Origin: Platycnemis pennipes
Taxonomy: Eukaryota > Arthropoda > Insecta > Odonata > Platycnemididae
Direction: 5' to 3'
Length of the DNA: 64,000 nt
Assembly (NCBI GenBank): GCA_933228895.1
Contig: OW121852.1
Location: 125,173,544 to 125,237,543 of the forward strand
Shown: positions 46,407 to 57,714 of the stretch, piece by piece
Layout of the letters: each line of letters begins with the position of its first letter
How positions within the stretch are numbered: position 1 is the first letter of the stretch
Made by a program: the position numbers and the translations under genes
Notes under the pieces: generated by a model
Seen by the model: only the letters and a program-made list of their open reading frames with translations
What the model was told of the DNA's origin: nothing
Databases searched by the model: none

Positions 46407-46740
46407 ATGTTTGAGCATGTATTTTATTGATTTTATTCTTTAATGGTAACAATTATCCTAGTATGAAGGAGGGGAGGGGGTGGGTGGATGCCGTCATGAA
46501 ACGTCCGTGAGGTTCATCATCCTTCTTCTGGGCAACCCTGGGGGGCGCGTGGCGGTGGCTGGTCGGAACCTCTCCGGGTGTTGAGTAGAATGGGGATGGT
46601 CAGGCATGCGGTGTCCTTTGTATTCAGGAGGGTCTTCGACCCCTCCGCTCACTCTCTGACACCTCTAGACCAGGCCCCTGACACTAGTCGTCAAAAATGA
46701 CTCGCTTAGTGAGGCCGTGGCGAAAGCGGGAACTAATGGC
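46407..46740. other. Non-coding, GC-richer patch
   Basis: 46470-46700 is noticeably GC-rich for the region, with no recognisable coding or RNA feature. Confidence 0.4.
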
Positions 46741-47190
46741 AGCACTACTGTCGTGGAAAAAAGTCATGACACTCGAGTTTACAAGTCAATGAAAGTTGTA
46801 CGCGTAGTCCCACATGAAAACAAGTTATCTCAAAAATTAGCAAATTTAATTCTGCGTTTAAATGTGGAAAGTGAAAATTTTTATTTTGACTTGTTAAAAT
46901 TTTATTGTCTGCGAAACAAAAAAAAATGCCGGTTTTTTCACCGTTTTAAACGGAATGCTCGTTTAATAATTCATAACTTTAAAAGTATTCATTGGATCGT
47001 AACCAAACTTTAATACGACATAAAGGAACCCGTTTTTAAGGCATGTACAAAGTATTATTATTATTACAAAGTAATTAGAATTTATTTAGTTGTTTATTTT
47101 ATGTGCGCTTACATTTAATTCGGTGTTTCCTACAACAAGAGGTGTGAAGTGAACGAGAGGAAACGGACACCCCCGTTCATCTTCCCGGGC
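46741..47190. repeat. Inverted-repeat arm, partner at 55475-56030
   Basis: Shares with the reverse complement of 55475-56030 long near-identical stretches, such as ACTGTCGTGGAAAAAAGTC, AAACGGAATGCTCGTTTAA and TATTTTATGTGCGCTTACAT. A frame starting TTVVEKSHDTRVYKSM is open here for 98 codons but broken by a stop in the partner, so coding is doubtful. The pair may be the ends of a large DNA transposon. Confidence 0.88.
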
Positions 47191-49034
47191 AAATCGTTGA
47201 CTGCGTTCTGCGCCATCTCAAAAGTCCTACCGGAAGTCGGAACTACTTTTATATTTTTTAGATATTTTTTCTTGTCTACCGGAACTCGGAACGATTTTTT
47301 TTATTTTATACATTTTTTGTAGCTCGTCTGTAATTGGTCGGGGAAGCGAACGTTTTCATTCAAATTTGTAGCGTTGCATTAGTCAACACGCAGAGCCTCG
47401 AGGAATGGTTGTGTCTTCTTCCATGGTTGTGTGTTATTCTTGGTGTTTTAGTTCCTGATTGTGTTTTTAGTCGTTTACTGTAGGAGAAAGTGTATCAAGA
47501 ATGTGTATGCGACGTGTGCTTTGTTGATGCTGAATTCATATCTTGTTATGGTCAGTTATTTTAAACGTAGTTAGCACGATTTATGCCCCGTTTGGCATAG
47601 TGAAAGTGTGGAAGCGATTGCTGATGTGCTGGAAAGCTAATGTTAACTTTAAAATAACCGTCATTTTGACGAAGTTTTTTCGACTAAGTCTCGCTACTGC
47701 CTCATGACCTTGTAAATACTCGCCAGCTAACGGTTAACGTCAATAAGGCGAGTGACATAAACAACAACAATGATCTTGTTTGCTTTGTGGAGGTGGTCTG
47801 TATAAAGTGTTTGTGGACATACATAGGCTAGCTTTCCTTCGCCACTCACGAGTTTCTAGGAAATGGATTGTCCCAGATGTCTTCTTTCTGGTCGTAAGTG
47901 CCAAGGAAACATTTCCACTCACATCGCATGTTCGATAATGTTTTGCCTGTTTCACTCATCATAATATGTTAGTCTGTTTTCTACCTTCGTCCTCCTTTTG
48001 TATTATCCAGGTGTTTTTTTGTGAAGCACTCAATTGTATTTGGGGAGCCATACACTACTATTAATAACGTTCTGATGACCCGACTTCCTTAGCTCTTAGG
48101 GGTGTGTGTTCGAACCACAGTTCACCTTGACTGTGTTAGAGAAAGTTTCCTAAGTATCCTCGTTTAAATTATATTAATTATGTTCCTAAACTCTTTATTC
48201 CTGAATGATATATTTTAATGCAAAGTTTTCCTGGATATCATAGCAATTCATTCAAATTTCTGTAGTTTCAAGACATATGTCCATTGTTATGTCCACTGTT
48301 ATGAACCTGTCATTGATGAAGGATCATTATGACTTTATTTCTATTGAGAAAGTTATCTATTTGGGAAGTAATTCAGAACTGTAGGATATACTTGTACTTA
48401 AACTTGCTCTGAAAACTTGTGTTATTTGATTGGAATGTAGGTACTGACTGCTTTTAACATTGTGCATTATGTCAATATGATTGATATTTGGTGTGGAAGT
48501 TATAGCCCATTCTGTGCCCCTCCATGTTTAATTGGAATAGATGTTATTACAGTTAAATATTATTTTTTAATGCCTTTTATGTTGTTCAATCAATTAGCAT
48601 GCAGTTGATGTGAATTCACTGTTAGCTATGGTAACGTTTATTTATTAAATTAAACCTGTTGTAAGTCAGTCACTTGCGGTATCATTGATATTTTGTGGGA
48701 CTTGTGCAGATCTTAATGAAAAATTATTTCAGATGTCTGAAAATTAATCGTTTACATAACAAGCAGGATTTTGTATGGAGGCTGTAGATGGGTTACTGAA
48801 ATAAAAATAGCTTATTTATATTTTGTTGCTTCTATCTTGAAAAATGACGATTGCTCAAATCGTGATTTGACCAATAGATGTTCACTGGTGTATTTGTAAT
48901 TTTTGCCAATCAAATAAACTTCTTCTTGTACAAAAGGTACAAATTTCTATTTATTTTGAAGATGAATTCCTGTCCACGTATTTATTTTCAGAGTTTGCGC
49001 CTTGTCATATACATCTGGTGACGATATTTAATTT
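47191..49034. other. Non-coding interval between inverted-repeat arm and LTR element
   Basis: AT-rich with no coding similarity. TTAGCTCTTAGGGGTGTGTG followed by TTCGAACCAC (about 48088-48118) resembles A/B boxes of a tRNA-derived repeat but is weak. Confidence 0.45.
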
Positions 49035-49038
49035 CCAT

Positions 49039-49796
49039 TGTAACGTATCAATTTTTAGCCATGGCATGCTGGGGAGTTGGGGAGCCGCCATGTTGGTTTT
49101 TGTACAGAATATTTATACGGAGACATAGGGAAATATGGCGTCGGCCTCGACAATGGCCAATTTGTCATTGAGCCTGGTGATTCAGGTCATTCGGGAGATG
49201 CATTCCCAAGAATAGAAATTGTCTCGCAAGGTATTGTTGAACTCGCGGCAGGACGGAGGGAGACTAATTTTGGCCGAGCGTTAACAATTAGGTTGTGCCT
49301 ATATAAAGAGGGACGAAGAGAGAGACGGGGCTGCTAGGGAGGCTGATAGTCCAAGAAGAGGGAAGTGGTCTTCTAGGCGAGTCTGATAGTCTAAGAACAG
49401 TGAAGGGGCGTCTAGCTTCTAGTCTGATGGTCTGACAACAGTGAAGTGGAAAGTGGCGACTAAGTCTAACAAGAGAGAAAAGGAAGGTGGCGGAGAAGCC
49501 AGGATTAACCAAGGAGACGGGGATCGCCTCAGCTAGGAACTCCAGATAAACTAGAGGGATAAAGCGGTCCACTCCCCACTATTATGTAGGTACTTATTTT
49601 TAAGAGGGTACTTGTTATATTTTATGTGAGAGTGAAAAGTGAAGTGGCTCGTGAAGTGATCTATGGCCTGTAAAAATTGAGCCTGAAGATACCAAGAGTG
49701 AAAGTGATATATTGTGAGGGTAATTTATTATGATACTGTTTATATTTTGTTGTATTGTGTGAGACAAAGTAACAAGAGAGAAAAGAAAAAATTACA
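49039..49796 (+). repeat. 5' LTR, 758 bp
   Basis: TGTAACG ... AATTACA (TGTAA/TTACA ends). A strong TATA box, CTATATAAAG, lies at 49299-49308. The open frame at 49077-49337 is present identically in the other LTR and is not considered a gene. Confidence 0.95.
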
Positions 49797-49800
49797 TTTA

Positions 49801-49818
49801 TGGCGCCCAACGCTTGAG
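49801..49818 (+). other. Primer-binding site of the gypsy element
   Basis: TGGCGCCCAACGCTTGAG, four bases after the 5' LTR. TGGCGCCCAAC is the usual tRNA-Lys-type primer site in gypsy-group elements. Confidence 0.8.
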
Positions 49819-49993
49819 CACGATAAAATATTAGACGTACGGGGTTGTGTGATAGGCTACGTTTAATAGATACCACGTGGAGAACCTGAGAGGTGCAGAG
49901 TAGGAAGTGTTCACGTTAGAGAACGCGAGAGAATTAGACATCGGGAAAATTACTACAGATTAAGTGTTAGTAGTAACGGTGTTATTGTATAAA

Positions 49994-51673
49994 ATGTTTC
50001 GAGCAAGTAAAAGTCTGTTCGAGTTGAAGAAGGCCGAGGTGCAGGAGGAATTGAAGAAACTAGGGTTAGGCACCGAAGGAGTTAAAAATGAATTGGTCGG
50101 TAGGCTTAGATCTGCTCTCGAGGAACAGGGGGTAGTCATTGAATCTCACAAATTCGAGGTCGAAGACAGGACTCCAGCAACGACGGATTTATGGGCATGG
50201 TTGAAGGAAGAGAAAATCAAGGAGAAAAGGGAACGAGAAGAGAAGGAATTGCATAGAGAGGAACGAGAGAGGGAAAAGGAAAAGGTGCGAGAAGAAGAGA
50301 AAATACAGGAGTAGAGGGAACGAGAAGAAGAGAGAAGACGGAGAGAAGAAAGAAGACAGAAGGAGCAGGCGGAGCTGTTAAGAACAATCTTGAGGGAGCA
50401 GGCGGAACAGCTGAGAGGAGCGGAAGTGAGGATGAATACGCGGATAGAAGAGGAAAAAGCAGAAAGGCGCGCAGAGATAGAGGCTGTCCGCGAGGAGGGG
50501 AATAATAATGTCCAAAGTATAGCGGCGGAAACACGGAAGGATTTATATAATGTCAAGGAAAGGCTGAAGGATTATGAAAGCTTGGCGATAGAAACGCGTG
50601 AGGAAGTGAGGAATATCACTGAAAAGATGCAGCTGCTGACCGCAGAAAAATTGAAGGAAGAGTCGGAACTGCAAGGAAAAGTACGAATAATAGCGCAGAA
50701 TGAAGCGGAAAAGATAAGGCTGCAGTGTTCGCGAAACTCGACTGCAATTCAATCACCGGGAGTGATGATGAAGATTCCATATTTTGACGGTAGGAGAGGA
50801 GCTAGGCCGATGCGATACATCAGTGAGCTGGAGGAATACCAAGCCATGTACCAATTATCCTCCAACGAAATGCTGAAAATCGTAAGACATGGTCTGACGG
50901 GATCTGCAGGCGAATGGTTTACCGCTATCTCACTGCAGTGTTCGCGAAACTCGACTGCAATTCAATCACCGGGAGTGATGATGAAGATTCCATATTTTGA
51001 CGGTAGGAGAGGAGCTAGGCCGATGCGATACATCAGTGAGCTGGAGGAATACCAAGCCATGTACCAATTATCCTCCAACGAAATGCTGAAAATCGTAAGA
51101 CATGGTCTGACGGGATCTGCAGGCGAATGGTTTACCGCTATCTCACATCTACTAGAAGACGTAGAGCAGTTCACACAGCTGTTTATGATGCAGTATTGGG
51201 GGCGTGAGCAGCAGATGGAGGTTCGGAGGACGCTAGATTCTGGCCGGTACATTGAACGAGGGAATATCAGCCGAGTGGAATACGCAACATCCCGAATAAG
51301 CACTGCAAAGGAACTAAGGTCACCGATGGAGGACGAGGAAATAATCTATAGGTTGGAGCATCATTTTGGTCCGGAGGTCAACACGGCAATCATATCGCAG
51401 CAAATAAACACCATCCCACGATTATTATCATTGCTCAGCCGATACGATAGGGTGGTGCCGCAGCCGATACAGGAGACGAAGGAAGAGAGCCAAAGAAGAT
51501 GGACAGGAACAGAGGGAAGGAGAAATGATTTTAGAGGACGTGGATACAACCCACCACCTCAGAATCAAAATGGTAATAGATATCAACCTAATCCATCCGG
51601 CAAGCAGAGGCAGACATCTCCGGTGAGACGGTACAGCAGCCGAGAACAAATGGATGGACGGAGTTACGAATAA
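49994..51673 (+). pseudogene. gag of the gypsy element, SAP domain and coiled coil, one amber codon
   Basis: From the ATG at 49994 the first ~45 residues form a SAP-type helix-extension-helix (LFELKKAEVQEELKKLGL, then KNELVGRLRSALEE). Next is a very charged Glu/Arg/Lys coiled coil (about 50200-50710), then a capsid-like region (MMKIPYFDGRRGARPM, EEYQAMYQL, GLTGSAGEWF, FMMQYWG). The tail is Arg/Gln/Asn/Pro-rich and carries no Cys zinc knuckle. A single in-frame TAG at 50312-50314 interrupts the coiled coil; the frame is otherwise open to 51673. Residues of the capsid region are present twice because of a perfect 213-bp duplication. Pol follows in a different frame, compatible with a frameshift-type arrangement. 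Confidence 0.85.
50720..51145 (+). repeat. Perfect in-frame 213-bp tandem duplication in gag
   Basis: 50720-50932 and 50933-51145 appear identical base for base and add 71 codons without shifting the frame. Both start CTGCAGTGTTCGCGAAACTC. Lack of any difference indicates a very recent event. Confidence 0.95.
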
Positions 51674-51810
51674 AGACCACCATGGGAGAATGCAAACATC
51701 CGCACGATGATTGTGGAAAACTCCGGGAGTAGTGAAGAAGGGCATGAAGAGCAGGGAAACGCGAAGGGGCAAGTAGTGCAAGCAGTCCCGACACGACATT
51801 AGCCAGAGAA

Positions 51811-53169
51811 ATGGGGACCGAAGAAAGCAATGGAGGAGACAGGAGCAAATGCGACAAGGAAGTCAGGAATATATTATCCATACCCGAAGATTTGACCGAA
51901 GAAGAAAAGGAACACGGATCGCATGAAGAATACAAGTGTCCGGAAATTGTAGTGGAAATAGGGGGGCGGAAGTTTAAGGCACTAGTGGACACCGGTTCAG
52001 AAATCACATGTCTGAATGAGAACACATTTACGGAGAATCCAGAGGTATTCAAAGGTGTATTAGAGGTACCAATACGGGGAATTCAGGTGATCGGAGCAAT
52101 AGGTAGGAGGAGCGGGAGAATTAGTAGACAAATCTTTCCCACAATAAACATAGGGAAGATTGATGTAGTAATTAATTGCACCATCATACCTAATCTAGTG
52201 AAGCCGTTAATATTGGGCACGGATACATTAGAGATGCTGAAAGCGGAGATTAATTATAATGAAAGCACCATAATCCTGAGGCAAGGGCGGAAGATGGAAG
52301 AAAGAAGATTCGGAATGCCTACGGAGTCGTCACAGAAGCTAATAATGGCAATTAAACAGGGGCAGTATGAGGAGAGAGAAGATACAGTTTCTATGGAGGA
52401 AATCCACAACAGCATGAGAAGCATCAGCGATTTACAGGAGAAGGAGTTTAGAGAATTAGCGGGTATTATTTATAAGGAGAAGAAGATTTTCAGAAATACG
52501 CCCGGAAAAATAAAGGGGTATTATTATAAGGTGGAGATAAAAGGTGACGAGGAGTTCCACGGGAAAAGTTACAATGTACCGCTAAATTACCGTGCGAAGG
52601 CACGCCACGCTATTAATCAGCTGTTGGAGCAGGGACTCATAGAAAAGAGTACATCACGATATGTATCACCCCTGATATGTTTACCGAAGCAGGATGGCTC
52701 AATAAGGCTATGTCTGGATGCAAGGGCGGTGAATAAGATGATGAAGCAGGATTACGCTACTTCAAGAACGCCTCAAGAAATATTTCAAGATTGTGCTAAC
52801 GTAAAATACATGACATCTTTAGATCTCACGCAAAGCTTCTACCAAATTCAACTACATCGAGATTCTCGGAAGTATTGTGCAGTTTACTTTGAAGGATTTA
52901 TATACCAATTTACTAGAGGGCCGTTTGGCTGTGCAATTAGCAGTAACGCATTAGTCAGAGCACTTGATTACGTACGTGGAAAGGAAGTAAAGAAGTGTTA
53001 TCTCAATTTTGAGGACGACTTACCTTGTCTGATGGCAGACAGCACCCAAGAAAAGGAAGATATTCCAGGGTTAGTTGAAAGATACCGGCGTAGAGTCAAA
53101 ATAAAGGGGCAGAAAGGAAGGGTGCTACGCTCAAGTAAAAACAACAGAGAGGGAATAACTTCGAGATAG
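51811..53169 (+). pseudogene. pol remnant: protease and RT fused to an integrase tail by deletion
   Basis: An aspartic protease with ALVDTGSEITCL (about 51980-52015) and its ILGTDTLEML flap/C-terminal region are intact. RT blocks follow: QLLEQGLIEKSTSRYVSP, RLCLDARAVNK, YMTSLDLTQSFYQIQL (catalytic Asp) and GPFGCAISSNALVRAL. The YxDD position reads FEDD (CYLNFEDDLPCL), keeping both Asp but losing the Tyr. Soon after (about 53055) the sequence jumps to a basic segment, VERYRRRVKIKGQKGR, like the start of an integrase C-terminal region. A frameshift near 53155 leads to the family's SHIKPYVE-like end (about 53215-53245). RT thumb, RNase H and integrase core are missing, so the product cannot be a full polymerase. 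Confidence 0.88.
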
Positions 53170-54002
53170 GAGATCGGGTTCCATTAGGCACAAACGGAAC
53201 GATGAAAATTCCTTGTATCCCACATTAAACCATACGTAGAAATAACTGCACTCACAACAACACGCACAAGAAACCAGCTTCACACAGAACATCGCGCAAG
53301 CACAGTTGAGAAAGGACTGAGAACGTAAGAAAATAAGAGCCGAGTCATGCGATTTTCTAGTTACATTGTGAGCAAGCGTCGGCAGACACAGATTTACCGC
53401 GCCATTTGTACACATTTTATCGCAAGGTCGCAGAGGTGTAACAAAGTAAGGGTTTGTGATTAAAACTTTGTATTTGTGCTGTGAGGGAGTGGATCTACGG
53501 TTACTACATTGGTGTTTAAGTGAAGTCAGCTGGGTGATTGAACATTTGGACTCAATATGATGAGGCTGACAGTTATAATGTAAAACTTTAAAGGTGAAGG
53601 AGATTTTATGTTTGATGTGTAGCAAAGTGTGATTCCTTTGATTACCTGAAACTATTTTATTGATGGTTATGCACTTGCATGTTAAATATGTACATTTGAA
53701 AATTACATATGACCCAAGGTTTTATGTAAAATGTATAACTTATTTTAAAGATGTAAAATTTGAAGAGGGCATATGACATTTGTTTTGAATATTTGTATGT
53801 TATGTTTTAAAGGTAAAGTTGATGTTTTAAAGAAGGGTATAATTGCATTTATTGTATTTTATGAATGTATGTAAACATAGTGGATGTGGACCAATTTCAG
53901 GGGTAGAACGATCTTTAGAGGCGCCGGGGCGACGCTTTATTTTAATTAGAGGCTTCGAAAGAAAATCTTATAGGATATAATATTTGCTTTCGACGGGGCA
54001 GA

Positions 54003-54760
54003 TGTAACGTATCAATTTTTAGCCATGGCATGCTGGGGAGTTGGGGAGCCGCCATGTTGGTTTTTGTACAGAATATTTATACGGAGACATAGGGAAATAT
54101 GGCGTCGGCCTCGACAATGGCCAATTTGTCATTGAGCCTGGTGATTCAGGTCATTCGGGAGATGCATTCCCAAGAATAGAAATTGTCTCGCAAGGTATTG
54201 TTGAACTCGCGGCAGGACGGAGGGAGACTAATTTTGGCCGAGCGTTAACAATTAGGTTGTGCCTATATAAAGAGGGACGAAGAGAGAGACGGGGCGGCTA
54301 GGGAGGCTGATAGTCCAAGAAGAGGGAAGTGGTCTTCTAGGCGAGTCTGATAGTCTAAGAACAGTGAAGGGGCGTCTAGCTTCTAGTCTGATGGTCTGAC
54401 AACAGTGAAGTGGAAAGTGGCGACTAAGTCTAACAAGAGAGAAAAGGAAGGTGGCGGAGAAGCCAGGATTAACCAAGGAGACGGGGATCGCCTCAGCTAG
54501 GAACTCCAGATAAACTAGAGGGATAAAGCGGTCCACTCCCCACTATTATGTAGGTACTTATTTTTAAGAGGGTACTTGTTATATTTTATGTGAGAGTGAA
54601 AAGTGAAGTGGCTCGTGAAGTGATCTATGGCCTGTAAAAATTGAGCCTGAAGATACCAAAAGTGAAAGTGATATATTTTGAGGGTAATTTATTATGATAA
54701 ATGTCTATATTAATTTGTGTTGTGTGTGAGACAAATTAAATTGAAAAGGAATAAATTACA
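54003..54760 (+). repeat. 3' LTR, 758 bp
   Basis: Same length and ends as the 5' LTR. It matches nearly perfectly up to about 54698 (for example one C/G difference near 54297), then differs at many positions over the last ~62 bp although the final ATTACA is kept. AATAAA at about 54750 is present only here. Confidence 0.95.
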
Positions 54761-54764
54761 CCAT

Positions 54765-55258
54765 CGATGAAGATAATGCAGTATTTACTTCGTGTATGAA
54801 GTAGAACGGTCTTGGAATAGTAAACTTAGTGTAAACTGCCAAGAATTTAGTGATTAGTGTGGCTTCTCAATTAATAATTAGCCGTGTGTATGCGAAATTA
54901 GCAAGTTGAGCTTGGACTTTTACCTTATTTAATCAATCATGCACTGTTTCCTATTCAGGGTTGCTAAACTTCTCGCCGAAAACTTGATTAAAACGAAAAA
55001 ATTAACGGGGTTTAAGTATCAAGAATATATAATATATAGTAAAGAAGGAATCATGAATGTGAACAAGTTCTGCCATCTAGCGGTTGTATGTAGAACTGCG
55101 TGCACCACGGCTTATTTGCCTTTAAAATCTCAGCTAGTAACGGTAGACATTCTAAGATGTGCTAGTAGTCGACACGTCACGTTTTGAGTTTCACCTCCAA
55201 ACCTTGTCAAACTATTATATCATTGAGTTGACCGCCCGTGGAAACGGACGTTGTCCTT
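54765..55258. other. Non-coding, nothing recognised
   Basis: AT-rich sequence between the LTR element and a perfect hairpin; no coding similarity. Confidence 0.45.
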
Positions 55259-55472
55259 GGAAATCCGTGCGACGTTGCCGCGTTCGACACCATCCCCGCG
55301 TTCCATGTGTAGAATCAATACATTTTTGTTGCATTGTAACTTAAACAGATGGGATTCTTATCTTTCGAAAGAAAATACGCCCCTTTCCATCAACTTTTTA
55401 AGTTACAATGTAACAAATGGTGTCCGATGGCAACAGATGGTGTCGAACGCGGCAACGTCGCACGGATTTCCG
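55259..55472. repeat. Perfect 36-bp inverted repeat with 142-bp loop
   Basis: GGAAATCCGTGCGACGTTGC ... (55259-55294) is exactly complementary to 55437-55472, all 36 positions. Further in, GCATTGTAACTTA and TAAGTTACAATG extend the fold. It lies just inside the right arm of the 46.7/55.5-kb inverted repeat. Confidence 0.95.
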
Positions 55473-55474
55473 AG

Positions 55475-56030
55475 GCCATGCGTCCATTTCCTCCGGCTCG
55501 CTTCACTTCTATTGTTGTAGGAAACACCCTATTAAATGTAAGCGCACATAAAATAAATAACTAAATAAATTCTAAATATGGAGAACCGATTAGCCTTGTA
55601 TTACCATAAGCTCCATGACAGAACAAGATTCGTATCGATATGACCACGCAGTACTGAGAAAAAGTTGTTTCAAAAAATTTACAAGAACACTTTTATTTCA
55701 ACTTCGATTATCTTAAAACTTTGTACATGCCTTAAAAACGGGTTCCTTTATGTCGTATTAAAGTTTGGTTACGATCCAATGAATACTTTTAAAGTTATGA
55801 ATTTTTAAACGAGCATTCCGTTTAAAACGGTGAAAAAACCGGCATTTTTTTGTTTCGCAGACAATAAAATTTTAACAAGTTGAAATAAAAATTTTAACTT
55901 TCCACAGTTAAACGCAGAATTAAATTTTCTAATTTTTGATATAACTTGTTTTCATGTGGGACTACGCGTACAACTTGCATTGACTTGTAAACTCGAGTGT
56001 CATGACTTTTTTCCACGACAGTAGTAACTC
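55475..56030. repeat. Inverted-repeat arm, partner at 46741-47190
   Basis: Inverted copy of the left arm with an extra ~135 bp (about 55585-55725) not found there. Both arms read outward from the gypsy element and lie between the two precursor genes. Confidence 0.88.
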
Positions 56031-56760
56031 CACCCAAGCATAAAACTGATACAATCACCTTTGCTTTAAAACCTTGCATGGAAAGTGTTTCAGCAATTAA
56101 AATTTAGCCTACATCTTTAACAAAAAAACAATATTAATTATCTAACTCATCTTGTAGAGCCCACCATTGGAGAAATGGCAAATATTTTTTTCGAAATAAC
56201 ATGATAGTAACAAAGGACGTCTGCGTTTTTCTAATGCTAGGAACACTGTCATATAGTTGAGAATAATACCAAAAGTTACTAAATAAATGAACCATTACTC
56301 CATCTGACACTTGGCAAGCAGCATGATGAATCACTAACTATGACGCCTGAGTAAAAGGAGCACAGAAAGTAGGTGTATTACAGAAACGTTTAAAATGAAA
56401 AAATGAAGAAACTAGCCCATGCATAGTAATCACTTTTGTTGTAACCTTCTATCCACCGACGGAACTGGAAAACTTGTAGATTACACGAAATAAATTGAAT
56501 GCCATTTAGAAATAAGTAAATGTTATCTTAACTCGCTGAGTAACTAAGTTAAACCATAATACAATTAATTACTAAATCCCCTAGCAGAGTAGTTCTAAAA
56601 CACTTGACTATCCCACGTTATTTTCCCTTTTGGATAGTAGATATTATGCCAAGCAATACCGTGTGAAAAAAAATTTTGTTTCATTGCACAATTTGTTTGA
56701 AATCAACAATATCAAGAGAGTGAATTTCTTTCCCTTTTGGATAAAATATTTGTTACATTG
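56031..56760. other. Non-coding, nothing recognised
   Basis: AT-rich with no coding similarity or RNA feature; grades into the AT-rich composite satellite. Confidence 0.45.
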
Positions 56761-57373
56761 GATACATTTTTTTAAATTCAACTCTATAAAAAGTAAATTT
56801 GCATCTCTATAAAATATAATATTGCTTCATTGGGTGACTTTTTGATTTGATTCGTGGGTGGAATATTTGTTAAATCCTCCATAAAATGTGTAATAAATAA
56901 TTTTCTTACTGAATGTTTTTCAATAAATACGTTATAATCATCTTTTGAAAAGAAATTGATTCGTGTGGGGATATGTTTTTTAAATTCTCGATTAAAAGTG
57001 GATTTCCATTACTATTTAATGCATTACTATATTTTGAAATATTTTTTAGATCAGCGTTATACTGTGTTTTCATATCTCTTGAATAAATTTACTTTCGTGG
57101 GATGATTTTTTTCAAAATCAATGCTAAAATTAGATTATCAATTCTATTAATCAAAAAATAATTGATTCTTGAAATAACTTTTTTTACATCAACAACATAA
57201 AGAGAATATTTTCATCTCTATAGGAAATAATATAATTCTCCAGGTGAATTTTTAATGATAAACCACGTTATGAAGATTAGGATTGCACATATTAAATGGA
57301 ATTTTTTTTCAAAGCATGTTTTTTTTTTAATGAAAGTTACAAGGACTGGATTTCCATCTCTATTGAATACAAT
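56761..57373. repeat. AT-rich composite repeat, unit A
   Basis: About 0.6 kb that matches, in order, the units at 59889-60455 and 60456-60897 (for example TCGTGGGTGGAATATTT, TTTAGATCAGCGTTATACTG, CACGTTATGAAGATTAGGAT). Inside each unit a TTTTCATCTCT/TTTCCATCTCT phrase recurs at roughly 60-80-bp steps, so the unit is itself built of smaller repeats. The array is interrupted at 57374 by a transposon. Confidence 0.8.
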
Positions 57374-57714
57374 CATGGTCTCTACATATGAAAAAGAAAG
57401 TCAAGACTTTTTCAAGACTTTTCAAGACAAAAATTTTAAAATTCCAGACCAAAAAGGATAACTTCTTGATGTGTCATCGTGACGGTCAATAGTTCAATGC
57501 CCAGTCCTGTCTAATTTTTCACTTGGAATTGGCCATCTTATTATATCCAAATTACTAAAAGTACAAGCACAGCACCTTCTCTACTTCATTCATGATTAAA
57601 CTCCTACAAGAAATTAAAACGCCGTGTACTCGAAATGGACTGTACCGTGACATTCACGTCTCCATATCCGTGCATTCACGGCTGTTTTTGAGGAAAGCAC
57701 GGCGGCACGCCGAA

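Larger units (their letters stand above)
49039..54760 (+). mobile_element. Ty3/gypsy LTR retrotransposon, 5,722 bp, bounded but defective
   Basis: Two 758-bp LTRs, a primer-binding site, gag and pol remnants, and an exact 4-bp target duplication CCAT (49035-49038 and 54761-54764) define a single insertion. The first ~690 bp of the LTRs are nearly identical, so the insertion is recent. Coding capacity is broken by a nonsense codon in gag and a large deletion in pol, so any mobility would need proteins from other copies. No env-like ORF is seen. Confidence 0.95.

Noticed and set aside
46717..47013. 98-codon ORF starting MAKAGTNGSTTVVEK as a gene
   Set aside because: The homologous sequence in the inverted arm at 55.9-56.0 kb has an early stop, and composition is that of AT-rich repeat DNA.
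49077..49337. 86-codon ORF as a gene
   Set aside because: It lies inside the LTR, is repeated identically at 54041-54301, and overlaps the LTR promoter.
53131..53625. 164-codon minus-strand ORF in the gypsy element as an env or host gene
   Set aside because: It runs antisense across the integrase-tail remnant and 3' non-coding part, with no signal peptide or membrane segment expected of env.
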